Shown one piece after another: positions 35,928 through 45,099 of a DNA stretch of 64,000 nucleotides (position 1 is its first letter; each line of letters opens with the position of its first letter). The DNA comes from Polynucleobacter nymphae. Its GTDB lineage: Bacteria; Pseudomonadota; Gammaproteobacteria; Burkholderiales; Burkholderiaceae. The translations under genes were made by a program, and so were the position numbers. The DNA is taken from positions 348,374-412,373 of the forward strand of contig NZ_JACVPA010000002.1 in assembly GCF_018882155.1 (NCBI RefSeq), given 5' to 3'. The notes beneath the pieces are model-generated. The model was given only the letters and a program-made list of their open reading frames with translations. It did not search any database and was not told the DNA's origin.

Positions 35928-37901
35928 ATGGAACCAATAAAGCAAGAAAGCCGCGTTTTTCACCCACCTGCAGACTTTGTAAAGGGTGCCGCTATTCCAG
36001 GTATGGATGCCTATAACAAGCTTTGTTCAGAAGCAAATGCTGATTATGACGGTTTTTGGAGTCGTCTTGCTAAAGAGAATATCCACTGGAAAAAGGCTTT
36101 TACAAAAGTATTAGACGAATCCCAGGCGCCTTTCTATAAATGGTTTGAAGATGGCACCACCAATGCCTCTTATAACTGCTTAGATCGTCAAGTTGAAAAT
36201 GGCTTGGGTGATAAAAAAGCCATTATTTTTGAAGCTGATGACGGCACAGTTACTAACGTTAGTTACAAAGACCTACTCGATCGCGTTTGCAAAATGGCAA
36301 ACGCCTTGCGCAAAATGGGCATCAAGTCCGGTGACCGCGTCATTATTTATATGTCAATGTCGATTGAAGGCATTGTGGCGATGCAAGCTTGTGCACGTAT
36401 TGGTGCAATTCACTCGGTAGTGTTTGGTGGATTCTCAGCCAAGTCATTGCAAGAACGTATTGTTGATGTAGGCGCATGCGCAGTGATTACTGCTGATGAA
36501 CAATTGCGCGGCGGTAAAGCTTTGCCACTCAAAGTGATTGTGGATGAGGCGCTTGCGCTAGGCGGATGCGAAAAAATTAAAAACGTGATTGTCTACAAAC
36601 GAACGGGCGGTAATATTCCGATGGTTGCTGGTCGCGACTCCTGGATGCATGAAGTGACTGCCAATGAGTCCACTACTTCTGAGCCAGAGTGGGTGAGTGC
36701 TGAGCATCCATTGTTCATTCTTTACACATCGGGTTCAACTGGTAAACCAAAAGGCGTACAACACTCCACTGGTGGCTATCTCCTGTGGGCGATTCTGACG
36801 ATGAAGTGGACTTTTGATATCAAGCCAGATGATGTGTTCTGGTGCACGGCAGATATCGGTTGGGTCACTGGTCACTCTTATATTACGTATGGCCCACTTG
36901 CTGTTGGCGCTACTGAGATTGTGTTTGAAGGTGTGCCAACTTACCCTAATGCGGGCCGTTTCTGGCAGATGATTGAAAAGCATAATGCAACGATTTTCTA
37001 TACTGCACCAACAGCGATTCGTTCTTTGATCAAAGCATCCAGCAATGATGAGTCTGTGCATCCGAAGAGTTATAACTTATCTTCCTTGCGACTCTTGGGT
37101 TCTGTAGGTGAGCCAATTAATCCAGAAGCATGGATGTGGTACTACGAGAATGTGGGCGGCTCACGTTGCCCAATCACAGATACCTTCTGGCAAACCGAAA
37201 CTGGTGGTCATATGATTTCACCATTGCCGGGTGCAACGCCAATGATTCCAGGTTCCTGCACATTGCCATTGCCAGGGATTCAGGCAGCGATTGTGGACGA
37301 GGTGGGCGCAGATGTACCAAATGGTCAAGGCGGCATTTTGGTTGTCAAGCGTCCATGGCCTTCCATGATTCGTAATATTTGGGGTGATCCAGATCGTTTT
37401 GTGAAGTCTTATTTCCCAGAAGAATTGGGTGGCACTTTGTATCTTGCTGGTGATGGCGCAATTCGGAATAAAGATACTGGTTACTTCACCATTACGGGTC
37501 GTATCGATGACGTCTTGAACGTTTCTGGTCACCGCATGGGAACGATGGAAATTGAATCTTGCTTAGTTGCTAATCCATTAGTTGCTGAGGCGGCAGTGGT
37601 TGGTCGTCCAGATGAGTTGACTGGTGAGGCGATTTGCGTGTTTGTCGTTCTGAAGGGCGGTCGCCCCACTGGAGATGCAGCTAAAAAGATTGCGACTGAA
37701 TTGCGTAATTGGGTCGGTAAAGAAATTGGGCCAATCGCTAAGCCAAAAGATGTGCGCTTTGGTGATAACTTGCCCAAGACCCGTTCAGGCAAGATCATGC
37801 GTCGTCTCTTGCGTGTAATCGCTAAGGGCGAGGAAATTACTCAAGACACCTCTACCCTTGAGAATCCAGCGATTTTGGACCAACTCAAAGAGGCTCTTTA
37901 A
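35928..37901 (+). CDS. acsA: Acetyl-CoA synthetase
   Basis: 657 residues, the standard length. AMP-binding loop [22 protein letters not shown]-equivalent segment [18 protein letters not shown], hinge region [15 protein letters not shown] and the regulatory acetylation site Lys in [14 protein letters not shown]. It activates acetate to acetyl-CoA via acetyl-AMP. Confidence 0.96.
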   Translation: MEPIKQESRVFHPPADFVKGAAIPGMDAYNKLCSEANADYDGFWSRLAKENIHWKKAFTKVLDESQAPFYKWFEDGTTNASYNCLDRQVENGLGDKKAIIFEADDGTVTNVSYKDLLDRVCKMANALRKMGIKSGDRVIIYMSMSIEGIVAMQACARIGAIHSVVFGGFSAKSLQERIVDVGACAVITADEQLRGGKALPLKVIVDEALALGGCEKIKNVIVYKRTGGNIPMVAGRDSWMHEVTANESTTSEPEWVSAEHPLFILYTSGSTGKPKGVQHSTGGYLLWAILTMKWTFDIKPDDVFWCTADIGWVTGHSYITYGPLAVGATEIVFEGVPTYPNAGRFWQMIEKHNATIFYTAPTAIRSLIKASSNDESVHPKSYNLSSLRLLGSVGEPINPEAWMWYYENVGGSRCPITDTFWQTETGGHMISPLPGATPMIPGSCTLPLPGIQAAIVDEVGADVPNGQGGILVVKRPWPSMIRNIWGDPDRFVKSYFPEELGGTLYLAGDGAIRNKDTGYFTITGRIDDVLNVSGHRMGTMEIESCLVANPLVAEAAVVGRPDELTGEAICVFVVLKGGRPTGDAAKKIATELRNWVGKEIGPIAKPKDVRFGDNLPKTRSGKIMRRLLRVIAKGEEITQDTSTLENPAILDQLKEAL

Positions 37902-37932
37902 GCGCTTCTGAGGAAAACCCTTTCGGCAAACG

Positions 37933-37938
37933 TATAAT
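37933..37938 (+). promoter_or_regulatory. Likely -10 element of tRNA-Ser promoter
   Basis: A perfect TATAAT hexamer 11 nt before the first base of tRNA-Ser. No good -35 hexamer is visible at 16-18 nt spacing, so only the -10 is called. Confidence 0.5.
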
Positions 37939-37949
37939 CATTCCTTTCC

Positions 37950-38040
37950 GGAAGGGTGGATGAGCGGTTTAAGTCACACGCCTGGAAAGCGTGCGTAGGT
38001 TAATAGCCTACCGCGGGTTCGAATCCCGCCCCTTCCGCCA
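37950..38040 (+). tRNA. tRNA-Ser (anticodon GGA)
   Basis: 91 nt including CCA. Acceptor GGAAGGG pairs with CCCTTCC; the anticodon arm is CACGC-CTGGAAA-GCGTG, giving GGA. There is a long variable arm (TAGGTTAATAGCCTA) and T-arm GCGGGTTCGAATCCCGC, as expected for a serine tRNA. Confidence 0.97.
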
Positions 38041-38050
38041 AGTAGTATCG

Positions 38051-38078
38051 AAACCACCTTCGGGTGGTTTTTCTTTTT
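38051..38078 (+). terminator. Rho-independent terminator of tRNA-Ser
   Basis: An 8-bp stem AAACCACC/GGTGGTTT closed by an extra-stable TTCG tetraloop and followed by a T-rich run. Confidence 0.9.
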
Positions 38079-38136
38079 CAAGTTCCCGTAAGATGTTAGT
38101 TAGAAATTCTTTAAACTAAATCAACACGGAGTCACT

Positions 38137-38442
38137 ATGATTTTTGCAATCTTGTTAATGGATAGACTTGGCACAGCTCAATTGCGTATAGAGGTAAGAC
38201 CGGAGCACCGCGCCTATCTTGCAAAGCAGGCAGAACGGATGGCCTTTGCTGGGCCGCTCACTTCAGAGGATGGCAAGACAGTTGTAGGTAGCTTGTTGGG
38301 AATGGATTTTCCAAGTAGGGCAGATGTCGATGCCTGGCTAAAAGACGAGCCATTTACTAAAGCAGGTGTTTATGAAAAACCCATCATCCATGTCTTTAAT
38401 AATATGTGGCAACAAAAGGCGGGGTTTCCACCGGCTCAATAA
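38137..38442 (+). CDS. YciI-like protein
   Basis: 101 residues with ACGGAGT ahead of the ATG. It has the YCII ferredoxin-like pattern: MIFAILLMD strand, RPEHRAYLAKQAERMAFAGPL containing the conserved active-site-like His, GSLLGMDFPSRADVDAWLKDEPFTKAGVY and a closing HVFN strand. Some family members are small hydrolases or dehalogenase-like enzymes; the role here is unknown. Monocistronic by context. Confidence 0.85.
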   Translation: MIFAILLMDRLGTAQLRIEVRPEHRAYLAKQAERMAFAGPLTSEDGKTVVGSLLGMDFPSRADVDAWLKDEPFTKAGVYEKPIIHVFNNMWQQKAGFPPAQ

Positions 38443-38473
38443 AGCCTTTAGTTAAGCAGGGATGTTACTTTTG

Positions 38474-38494
38474 ATATATCATTAGATGATATAT
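38474..38494. promoter_or_regulatory. Inverted repeat ahead of the toxin/antitoxin pair
   Basis: Half-sites ATATATCA and TGATATAT with a 5-nt spacer, ending about 8 nt before the toxin start, thus overlapping the expected promoter/leader. Inferred to be an operator for autoregulation by the HTH antitoxin. Confidence 0.5.
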
Positions 38495-38502
38495 TAGGAG
38501 TG

Positions 38503-38859
38503 ATGCAAAAACGTGGGATTACTACTCTTTTAGATCTTCATCAAGAGGTCATAGATCAGGATGATGGTTACTGGGTGAAGATTGAGGCTTGGGAAGTGCA
38601 GGTGAGTGAAGCAGTGCCACACGGGGTGCGGTATTCATTAACTTTACATAACCCAAAGGGTTTGAGAATTCTGGGCTATGACAATGCTCATGCTGTAAAG
38701 ATGAGATCGGGTTTCTCTGGTAGAAAGCTGGCATACGATCACAAGCATCGCAGCGCAAAGGATTCAGGTATTCGTTATGAGTTTAGGGATGCGCACCAAC
38801 TATTAAAAGATTTTTTTGCAGATGTTGATAGAGTCTTAAAAACGGACAAAGAAATATGA
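38503..38859 (+). CDS. TumE-type toxin (DUF6516 family)
   Basis: 118 residues from the ATG at 38503; TTAGGAG sits very close upstream, and a GTG one codon earlier is possible. The pattern DGYWVKIEAWEV, VRYSLTLHNPKGLRILGYDNAHAVK and YDHKHRS...GIRYEFRDAHQLLKDFFADVDRVL matches the DUF6516/TumE toxin-like family known from type II toxin-antitoxin pairs. The stop overlaps the start of the HTH gene by 4 nt, in the toxin-first order typical of this pair. Confidence 0.7.
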   Translation: MQKRGITTLLDLHQEVIDQDDGYWVKIEAWEVQVSEAVPHGVRYSLTLHNPKGLRILGYDNAHAVKMRSGFSGRKLAYDHKHRSAKDSGIRYEFRDAHQLLKDFFADVDRVLKTDKEI

Positions 38860-39206
38860 AAGTAATCAAAATAGGGATTGCATCACAAAAAGATATTCGA
38901 GCCCGCATTTTAGCTATTGCTAGAGGTGATTTAAAGCCGAAGGCTAGTGATCCAAAAATATGGTTTACCTCGATGCGCTCTTTGGCTCAAGTCTTAAGTG
39001 ATGAAAACAGAGCTTTGTTGCACGTCATTAGAGCATCGAAGCCAGTGTCAATTTCTGAGTTAGCAGAACTTACCGGAAGAAAGCAGGGGAACCTATCTCG
39101 CACATTAAAAACAATGTCGAATTATGGTTTAGTCAAAATGCTACAGGAGGCTAAGGCCCTAAGGCCTATCGTTTGTGGTGATCGTTACGAGATAACACTT
39201 CACTAG
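38856..39206 (+). CDS. HTH antitoxin/regulator paired with TumE-type toxin
   Basis: 116 residues. A winged-helix (MarR/HVO_A0114-like) DNA-binding part is visible: LLHVIRASKPVSISELAELTGRKQGNLSRTLKTMSNYGLV. The N-terminal 45 residues (MKVIKIGIASQKDIRARIL...) probably bind the toxin. It is translationally coupled to the toxin gene and likely represses the pair through the inverted repeat upstream. Confidence 0.72.
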   Translation: MKVIKIGIASQKDIRARILAIARGDLKPKASDPKIWFTSMRSLAQVLSDENRALLHVIRASKPVSISELAELTGRKQGNLSRTLKTMSNYGLVKMLQEAKALRPIVCGDRYEITLH

Positions 39207-39207
39207 C

Positions 39208-39801
39208 TTAAATCGGTTTGATTTGTAGCTTCCTAAACTTCACTACACCACCAGCTGATTGAATGGCAATTAAACCCTCAGCAAATTTACTGTCTTGTCC
39301 ATTAGCGACAGTAACGACACCATTCATAACCACTTTAAAATTGGATCCATTTGCTGTGATTTCCATCGTATTCCAGCGACCACCTGCTTTGGGCACAGGA
39401 TCGACTTTAGCAACATCTACGATCGCGCCTGTAGCATAAGATTGCTCTGGGCGCGTATCCCAAATATTAATTTCATATGAATTGCTCGATGAAACTTTGC
39501 TTGGGTCTTGGCATCGAATGAAGATGCCACTATTAGTATTGGACTCAGCCCAAAATTCTGCTTTGATAATGAAATTTTTATAGGTCTTATTACCCACCAA
39601 AAAGCCGGATGGTTTATTGCCGACAATCAGGCCATTACCAATAGTCCAGCTAGCAGTGCCAATAATGTTCCAGCCATTTAAGCTCACTCCATCAATGAGA
39701 TCTACAAACCCATCTGCATTTTGAGCTACAGCCCAATTTCCACAGAAGAGGGTAGATAGGCAAACGGCAAGTGTTGCTAGGTATTGATTTAAGCGTTTCA
39801 T
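39208..39801 (-). CDS. Secreted DUF1080 (3-keto-disaccharide hydrolase-like) protein
   Basis: 197 residues. Signal peptide ends near NWAVAQ. The concanavalin-like DUF1080 domain is evident: FVDLIDGVSLNGWNIIG, FIIKAEFWAESNTNSGIFIRCQDP, YEINIWDTRPEQSYATGAI and GGRWNTMEITANGSNFKVVMNG. The family binds or hydrolyses modified glycans; the substrate here is unknown. Converges with the HTH gene (1-nt gap). Confidence 0.87.
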   Translation of the reverse strand: MKRLNQYLATLAVCLSTLFCGNWAVAQNADGFVDLIDGVSLNGWNIIGTASWTIGNGLIVGNKPSGFLVGNKTYKNFIIKAEFWAESNTNSGIFIRCQDPSKVSSSNSYEINIWDTRPEQSYATGAIVDVAKVDPVPKAGGRWNTMEITANGSNFKVVMNGVVTVANGQDSKFAEGLIAIQSAGGVVKFRKLQIKPI

Positions 39802-39902
39802 GAAATCTCCCTGATGTAGATTGAATGTTGCTGATATTTAGTCAATTACACAAGTCGAGACTTTCCCTTAACCTGCAATCAATAATCCAGTAGACTTCAG
39901 GT

Positions 39903-40121
39903 ATGAATTTAAGAAAACTACCAACCCTCGTATCAGTCGCCATGATTGCCATGCTCTCAGGCTGTGGTTCTATTGAATCTGCAGCCCAAGATGACTGCAC
40001 CTCGATTGGCTGGCAGATTGGTAGTAAAGGCTATGAAGACTGCTTTAGGGCCCGCGTATACGAGCGTAAGTTGGATTACTCTAATCCTCCAGGCGATAAG
40101 CCATCCCCATCCTTGATATAA
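39903..40121 (+). CDS. Small lipoprotein
   Basis: 72 residues. N-terminal MNLRKLPTLVSVAMIAMLSGCG has a textbook lipobox with Cys21. The mature part holds two further Cys (DDCTSIGWQIGSKGYEDCF), probably a disulfide. No family name recognised. Confidence 0.65.
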   Translation: MNLRKLPTLVSVAMIAMLSGCGSIESAAQDDCTSIGWQIGSKGYEDCFRARVYERKLDYSNPPGDKPSPSLI

Positions 40122-40288
40122 GGGTAAACCCTTAATTCATTCCCTTGAGCGCCGTCAAGGACATAGAGGGCGAAATAACCCAAAATCAAGTGATTATTTG
40201 CATATCTAGTAGGGCTAGTTCACTCTCGCTTCACTTTGGGATGCTCAATCACTTTTGGCAATGCCAGTATAAAAATTAGAGATTAATT

Positions 40289-42091
40289 ATGAATCACCCC
40301 AAGCCTACCAAGGAAGTCAAAGCAGTTGCGCTAGCTACTGCTGATGATTTAAGGGAGACCATTCGTCGTAAGAGCAAACTCAAAGGTCGTCAAGCTGACG
40401 ATGCTTCATTGGCAGAAGTGCGACAACTGATTGGTAAGGTGGCTGACCGTCGAGATTTATTAATTGAAAACTTGCATAAGCTTAATGATGAGTACCGCGC
40501 TTTGCATGATCGTCATTTAGTAGCTTTGGCAAAAGAAATGAATTTGCCAATGGCTGAAGTATATGAAGTAGCTACTTTCTATCACCACTTTGAAGTAGTG
40601 CGTGGTAATGATCCTGTTGCTGATATCACTATCCGTGTTTGTGACGGCATTGCTTGTGAGTTGGCTGGTGCACAAAACCTACTAGCAAAACTCCCGGCAA
40701 TTTTAGGCAATCCTAATGTTAAAGTCATTGCAGCTCCATGCATTGGACGCTGTGAGCAAGCCCCAGTAGCAGTGGTGCACCAATATCCTGTGCTGTTTGC
40801 AACGACAGATAAAGTTCAAGCTGCAGTAAAGAATAATTTAACTACCCAGCCCATGGCAAAGGATGATGCCAATTTTGAGCCAGCAGCTTTAGCAGAGCAG
40901 GGTGTTTCTCCGCAGGGTGAGAATCAAGCAGTGTCTCCTGACTATGTTGGCTACGAAGCTTATCGCGCTCAAGGCGGATACGCTCTTGCAAAAGAAATTG
41001 TCGATGGCAAGCGTGATGCTGAAAGCATCATCAAAGCCATGGAAAGTTCTGGCTTGCGTGGTCTTGGTGGTGCAGGTTTCCCAGCAGGTCGCAAGTGGCG
41101 TATTGTGAAAGATCAAGTAGCGCCAAAACTCATGGCTGTGAATATTGACGAAGGTGAGCCAGGAACTTTTAAAGATCGTACGTATTTAGAACGTGACCCC
41201 CATCGTTTCCTAGAAGGCCTACTCATTGCGGCAAGCGTAGTAGGTATTGATGCTTGTTATATCTATTTACGTGATGAGTACCATGGTTGTCGTGAGTTAC
41301 TTGAAGCCGAATTAGCTAAGCTCATAGCAAATCCCCCATTTAAATTGCCAACGATTGAATTGCGTCGTGGTGCAGGTGCGTATATTTGCGGTGAAGAATC
41401 CGCCATGATTGAGAGTATCGAAGGTAAACGTGGCGAGCCGCGGATGCGTCCTCCTTACATCGCTCAAGTGGGTTTGTTTGGTCGTCCAACACTGGAACAC
41501 AATTTTGAGACCCTGTATTGGGTGCGCGATATTGTGCAGCGTGGACCAGAGTGGTTTAGCTCCTTTGGTAGACATGATCGCAAAGGCTTGCGTAGTTTTA
41601 GCGTCAGTGGTCGCGTGAAAAAGCCTGGCGTGAAGTTGGCACCAGCAGGCATTACGATTCAAGAGCTGATTGATGAGTACTGTGGCGGCATGCAAGATGG
41701 CCATCAGTTCTACGGTTATCTGCCGGGCGGTGCATCAGGCGGCATTTTGCCAGCTACGATGAATGACATTCCATTGGACTTCGATACTTTACAACCATAT
41801 GGTTGCTTTATCGGCTCTGCAGCGGTGATGGTATTTAGTGACAAAGACAAGGCGCGCGATATGGCGCTCAATGTAATGCACTTCTTTGAGCATGAGAGCT
41901 GTGGTCAATGTACCCCGTGCCGGGTTGGCACTGGTAAGGCTGCAAAACTCATGCAAGCCAAATCTTGGGATCAAGATACCTTAGAAGACTTAGCAACTGT
42001 CATGATTGATGCTTCTATTTGTGGATTAGGTCAGGCGGCACCCAATCCGATTCGTTGTATTGCTAAATATTTCCCGAACGAAATAGCCTAA
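40289..42091 (+). CDS. NAD-dependent formate dehydrogenase, fused gamma-beta (FdsG-FdsB) subunit
   Basis: 600 residues. The first about 160 are NuoE/FdsG-like (thioredoxin-type [2Fe-2S]: CDGIACELAG and APCIGRCEQAP). The rest are NuoF/FdsB-like: GLRGLGGAGFPAGRKW (NADH site), NIDEGEPGTFKDRTYLERDP (FMN), RGAGAYICGEESAMIESIEG and the [4Fe-4S] motif ESCGQCTPCRVGTGK with a distant CGLGQAAPNP. In Cupriavidus these are two separate proteins, so this is a fusion. It passes electrons from FdsA to NAD. The fdsA gene follows after 1 nt. Confidence 0.9.
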   Translation: MNHPKPTKEVKAVALATADDLRETIRRKSKLKGRQADDASLAEVRQLIGKVADRRDLLIENLHKLNDEYRALHDRHLVALAKEMNLPMAEVYEVATFYHHFEVVRGNDPVADITIRVCDGIACELAGAQNLLAKLPAILGNPNVKVIAAPCIGRCEQAPVAVVHQYPVLFATTDKVQAAVKNNLTTQPMAKDDANFEPAALAEQGVSPQGENQAVSPDYVGYEAYRAQGGYALAKEIVDGKRDAESIIKAMESSGLRGLGGAGFPAGRKWRIVKDQVAPKLMAVNIDEGEPGTFKDRTYLERDPHRFLEGLLIAASVVGIDACYIYLRDEYHGCRELLEAELAKLIANPPFKLPTIELRRGAGAYICGEESAMIESIEGKRGEPRMRPPYIAQVGLFGRPTLEHNFETLYWVRDIVQRGPEWFSSFGRHDRKGLRSFSVSGRVKKPGVKLAPAGITIQELIDEYCGGMQDGHQFYGYLPGGASGGILPATMNDIPLDFDTLQPYGCFIGSAAVMVFSDKDKARDMALNVMHFFEHESCGQCTPCRVGTGKAAKLMQAKSWDQDTLEDLATVMIDASICGLGQAAPNPIRCIAKYFPNEIA

Positions 42092-42092
42092 T

Positions 42093-44987
42093 ATGAACGC
42101 ACCAACTAATCCAAAAGAACTCGAATTACCAACCGTAGAGTTCAAGCTAGACGGCAAGACAATCGTTTCCTATGAAGGCGAAACCATTCTCAAGGCCGCT
42201 AAACGCCACGGCATTGATATTCCCCATTTGTGCTTTAAAGATGGTTATCGCGCTGACGGTAATTGCCGTGCATGCGTAGTCGAAATCAATGGCGAGCGCA
42301 CCTTAGCTCCGAGCTGCTGCAGAAGCGCCACCCCAGGCATGGAAGTCAAAGCCAATAGTGAGCGTGCTGTAAAGAGCCAGAAGCTAGTACTAGAAATGCT
42401 GCTTTCTGATATGCCCGATGAAGGCTTTAAGTGGGTAGGCGATAGCAAAGCAGAAGAACAAAAAAATCAACATGGTGAGCTCAGCACCTGGGCGACTCGT
42501 ATGGACGTCACAGTGCGTCCTGAACTTAAGGCATTGCGTCGCGAGAAGGTGGCGCATGATATTTCTCATCCAGCGATGGCTGTCAACCTAGACGCATGTA
42601 TTCAGTGCAATCGTTGTGTACGCGCTTGTCGTGAAGAGCAGGTCAATGATGTGATCGGCTACGCGATGCGTGGCTCTCATAGCGAAATCGTCTTTGATCT
42701 AAATGACCCAATGGGTGATAGCACCTGCGTTGCCTGCGGTGAGTGTGTTCAAGCTTGCCCAACTGGCGCATTAATGCCTAAGGGCTTAATTGGTTCACAA
42801 ATGGTTGATCGTAAGGTTGATTCTGTTTGCCCATTTTGTGGCGTCGGTTGTCAGATCACTTACAACGTCAAAGATGAAAAGATTGTGAGTGTAGAAGGTC
42901 GTGATGGCCCTGCTAACCATAATCGTCTTTGCGTAAAAGGTCGCTTTGGTATGGATTACATCCACAACCCACAGCGTCTCACTAAGCCATTAATTCGTAA
43001 GGTTGGCGTTCCTAAAGATGAGACTGCAGGCCAAAATCCTCAGGATTGGTCCAGCATCTTCCGGGAAGCCACTTGGGAAGAGGCTTTAGAAGTCGCTGGT
43101 GGAGGCCTCAAAAAACTCAAAGATAAACATGGCTTAAAAGTGTTGGCTGGTTTTGGTTCTGCTAAGGGTAGTAATGAAGAGGCCTACTTATTTCAAAAAC
43201 TAGTACGTACTGGTTTTGGTAGTAATAACGTTGACCATTGCACGCGTCTTTGCCATGCCTCTTCTGTGGCTGCATTACTCGAGGGTGTTGGCTCTGGCGC
43301 AGTAAGCAATCAAGTGAATGATGTTGAGCACTCGAGCATGATTTTCTTAATTGGATCAAACCCGACTGCCAACCACCCAGTAGCCGCTACCTGGTTTAAG
43401 AATGCTGCTAAACGGGGCGCCAAAATTGTCTTGTGTGATCCACGCATGACTGATATCAGTAAGCATGCCTGGCGTACGATGCAGTTCAAGCCCGATACCG
43501 ATGTGGCGATGCTCAATGCCATGATCTACACGATCATTGAAGAAGGTTTGGCCGATCAAGAGTTCATCAAGAACCGTGCTAATAACTTTGAAGCTCTAAA
43601 AGAAAATATCAAGGGCTATAGCCCTGAAGCCATGGCACCGATCTGCGGCATTCCAGCGGAGACTTTACGTGAAGTGGCTAGGGAGTTCGCAACTACTAAA
43701 TCAGCGATGATTTTGTGGGGTATGGGCATTAGCCAACACGTTCATGGCACTGATAACGCCCGTTGCTTAATTGCGCTTGTCAGTATCACTGGTCAAATTG
43801 GTAAGCCCGGTTCTGGTTTACATCCATTACGCGGTCAGAACAATGTCCAAGGCGCTAGTGATGCTGGATTAATCCCAATGATGTTCCCAAACTATCAGCG
43901 GGTTGATAACCCTGTAGCACATGCTTGGTTTGAGAAATTCTGGGGCATGCCTCTAGATAAAAAGCCGGGCTATACCGTTGTTGAAATCATGCACAAGATC
44001 ACTGCACCTGATAGTGATCCCGATAAGATTCGCGGCATGTATGTTGAAGGTGAAAACCCAGCAATGAGTGACCCAGATTTAAATCATGCCCGTCATGCAC
44101 TCGCTTCTTTAGAGCATTTGGTTGTACAAGATATCTTTATGACAGAAACAGCTTTACTTGCAGACGTTGTTCTGCCAGCAAGCGCTTGGCCAGAGAAGGT
44201 GGGTACAGCAAGCAATACTGACCGCATGGTACAGATGGGTAAAAAAGCCATTGAGCCACCGGGCGAGGCCAAGCCAGACCTGTGGATCATTCAAGAGATT
44301 GCCAAACGCATGGGCCTCAATTGGAATTACCAAGGTCCTGATGCTGGTGTAGCAGCGGTCTATGACGAAATGCGTCAAGCGATGCATGGCGCGATTAACG
44401 GTATTACCTGGGAGCGCCTCGAAAAAGAATCGAGCGTCACTTATCCATGCCTCTCGGCTGAAGACCCAGGGCGCCCCATCGTATTTGATGATTCCTTTGC
44501 TACTCCTGATGGCAAGGTGAAGTTAGTGCCGGCCGATATCATTCCTGCAAATGAAAGACCGGACGTAGAGTATCCGTTTGTATTAATTACAGGACGTCAG
44601 CTAGAGCATTGGCATACCGGCAGTATGACGCGCAGAGCAACGATCTTGGATGCTATTGAACCTATGGCAACTGTCTCGATGCATGGTGAAGACATGACAC
44701 AGTTAGGTGTTAGCGCCGGTGATGTCATTACGGTGCAATCTCGTCGTGGTGAGGTGAGTATTCATGTACGTAGAGATGATGGCACACCAAGAGGTGTGAT
44801 CTTTATTCCGTTTGCTTACTATGAAGCTGCAGCAAACTTAATTACCAATTCTGCTTTAGATCCATTTGGCAAGATTCCGGAATTTAAGTATTGCGCAGTT
44901 AAGCTTGCCAAAGGTGGACAGGCTGCTAAGGTGATGGGTTATGGAACTAATGATCCAGCTAGGCAGGAAGTTGCAGCTACATCTTAG
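42093..44987 (+). CDS. fdsA: Formate dehydrogenase alpha (molybdenum) subunit, FdsA type
   Basis: 964 residues. An N-terminal NuoG-like [2Fe-2S] domain (CFKDGYRADGNCRACVVEI) is followed by two [4Fe-4S] clusters (CIQCNRCVRACREEQ and CVACGECVQACPTGAL) and the molybdopterin-domain cluster CPFCGVGCQITY with RLCVKGRFG. The molybdenum ligand Cys with adjacent His appears in DHCTRLCHASSV, and the C-terminal dinucleotide-binding domain has LITGRQLEHWHTGSMTRR. It oxidises formate to CO2 in the cytoplasm. The chaperone genes fdsC and fdsD usually found downstream are absent here; a terminator follows at once. Confidence 0.93.
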   Translation: MNAPTNPKELELPTVEFKLDGKTIVSYEGETILKAAKRHGIDIPHLCFKDGYRADGNCRACVVEINGERTLAPSCCRSATPGMEVKANSERAVKSQKLVLEMLLSDMPDEGFKWVGDSKAEEQKNQHGELSTWATRMDVTVRPELKALRREKVAHDISHPAMAVNLDACIQCNRCVRACREEQVNDVIGYAMRGSHSEIVFDLNDPMGDSTCVACGECVQACPTGALMPKGLIGSQMVDRKVDSVCPFCGVGCQITYNVKDEKIVSVEGRDGPANHNRLCVKGRFGMDYIHNPQRLTKPLIRKVGVPKDETAGQNPQDWSSIFREATWEEALEVAGGGLKKLKDKHGLKVLAGFGSAKGSNEEAYLFQKLVRTGFGSNNVDHCTRLCHASSVAALLEGVGSGAVSNQVNDVEHSSMIFLIGSNPTANHPVAATWFKNAAKRGAKIVLCDPRMTDISKHAWRTMQFKPDTDVAMLNAMIYTIIEEGLADQEFIKNRANNFEALKENIKGYSPEAMAPICGIPAETLREVAREFATTKSAMILWGMGISQHVHGTDNARCLIALVSITGQIGKPGSGLHPLRGQNNVQGASDAGLIPMMFPNYQRVDNPVAHAWFEKFWGMPLDKKPGYTVVEIMHKITAPDSDPDKIRGMYVEGENPAMSDPDLNHARHALASLEHLVVQDIFMTETALLADVVLPASAWPEKVGTASNTDRMVQMGKKAIEPPGEAKPDLWIIQEIAKRMGLNWNYQGPDAGVAAVYDEMRQAMHGAINGITWERLEKESSVTYPCLSAEDPGRPIVFDDSFATPDGKVKLVPADIIPANERPDVEYPFVLITGRQLEHWHTGSMTRRATILDAIEPMATVSMHGEDMTQLGVSAGDVITVQSRRGEVSIHVRRDDGTPRGVIFIPFAYYEAAANLITNSALDPFGKIPEFKYCAVKLAKGGQAAKVMGYGTNDPARQEVAATS

Positions 44988-45005
44988 TTTTGCCACAATT
45001 TAAAT

Positions 45006-45037
45006 AAAAACCCCGCCTCAGTTGCGGGGTTTTTATT
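45006..45037 (+). terminator. Rho-independent terminator of the formate dehydrogenase operon
   Basis: An 11-bp perfect stem AAAAACCCCGC/GCGGGGTTTTT with a 7-nt loop followed by T-rich sequence, 18 nt after the fdsA stop. Confidence 0.93.
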
Positions 45038-45043
45038 TGATCC

Positions 45044-45080
45044 TTGCTTGCATGAAATAATGTAGATACAATGTAGATAC
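45044..45080 (+). promoter_or_regulatory. mazEF promoter with overlapping 11-bp tandem operator repeats
   Basis: TTGCTT (45044-45049) and TACAAT (45067-45072) are separated by exactly 17 nt. Two tandem copies of AATGTAGATAC (45059-45069 and 45070-45080), one helical turn apart, cover the spacer end and the -10. A ribosome-binding site AAGGAGG lies at 45088-45094. The layout fits autorepression by MazE/MazEF; this is inferred. Confidence 0.6.
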
Positions 45081-45099
45081 ATCCAAGAAGGAGGTTTAT

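Noticed and set aside
31034..39206. tRNA-Leu and tRNA-Ser as attachment sites of a genomic island with the toxin-antitoxin genes
   Set aside because: No integrase, no repeated tRNA 3' end and no mobile-element genes are visible nearby.
40255..40274. Sigma-54 promoter before the formate dehydrogenase operon (TTGGCA then TATAAA)
   Set aside because: The -12 GC element at the required spacing is missing, and the two hexamers are only 7 nt apart, so neither a sigma-54 nor a sigma-70 promoter can be supported.
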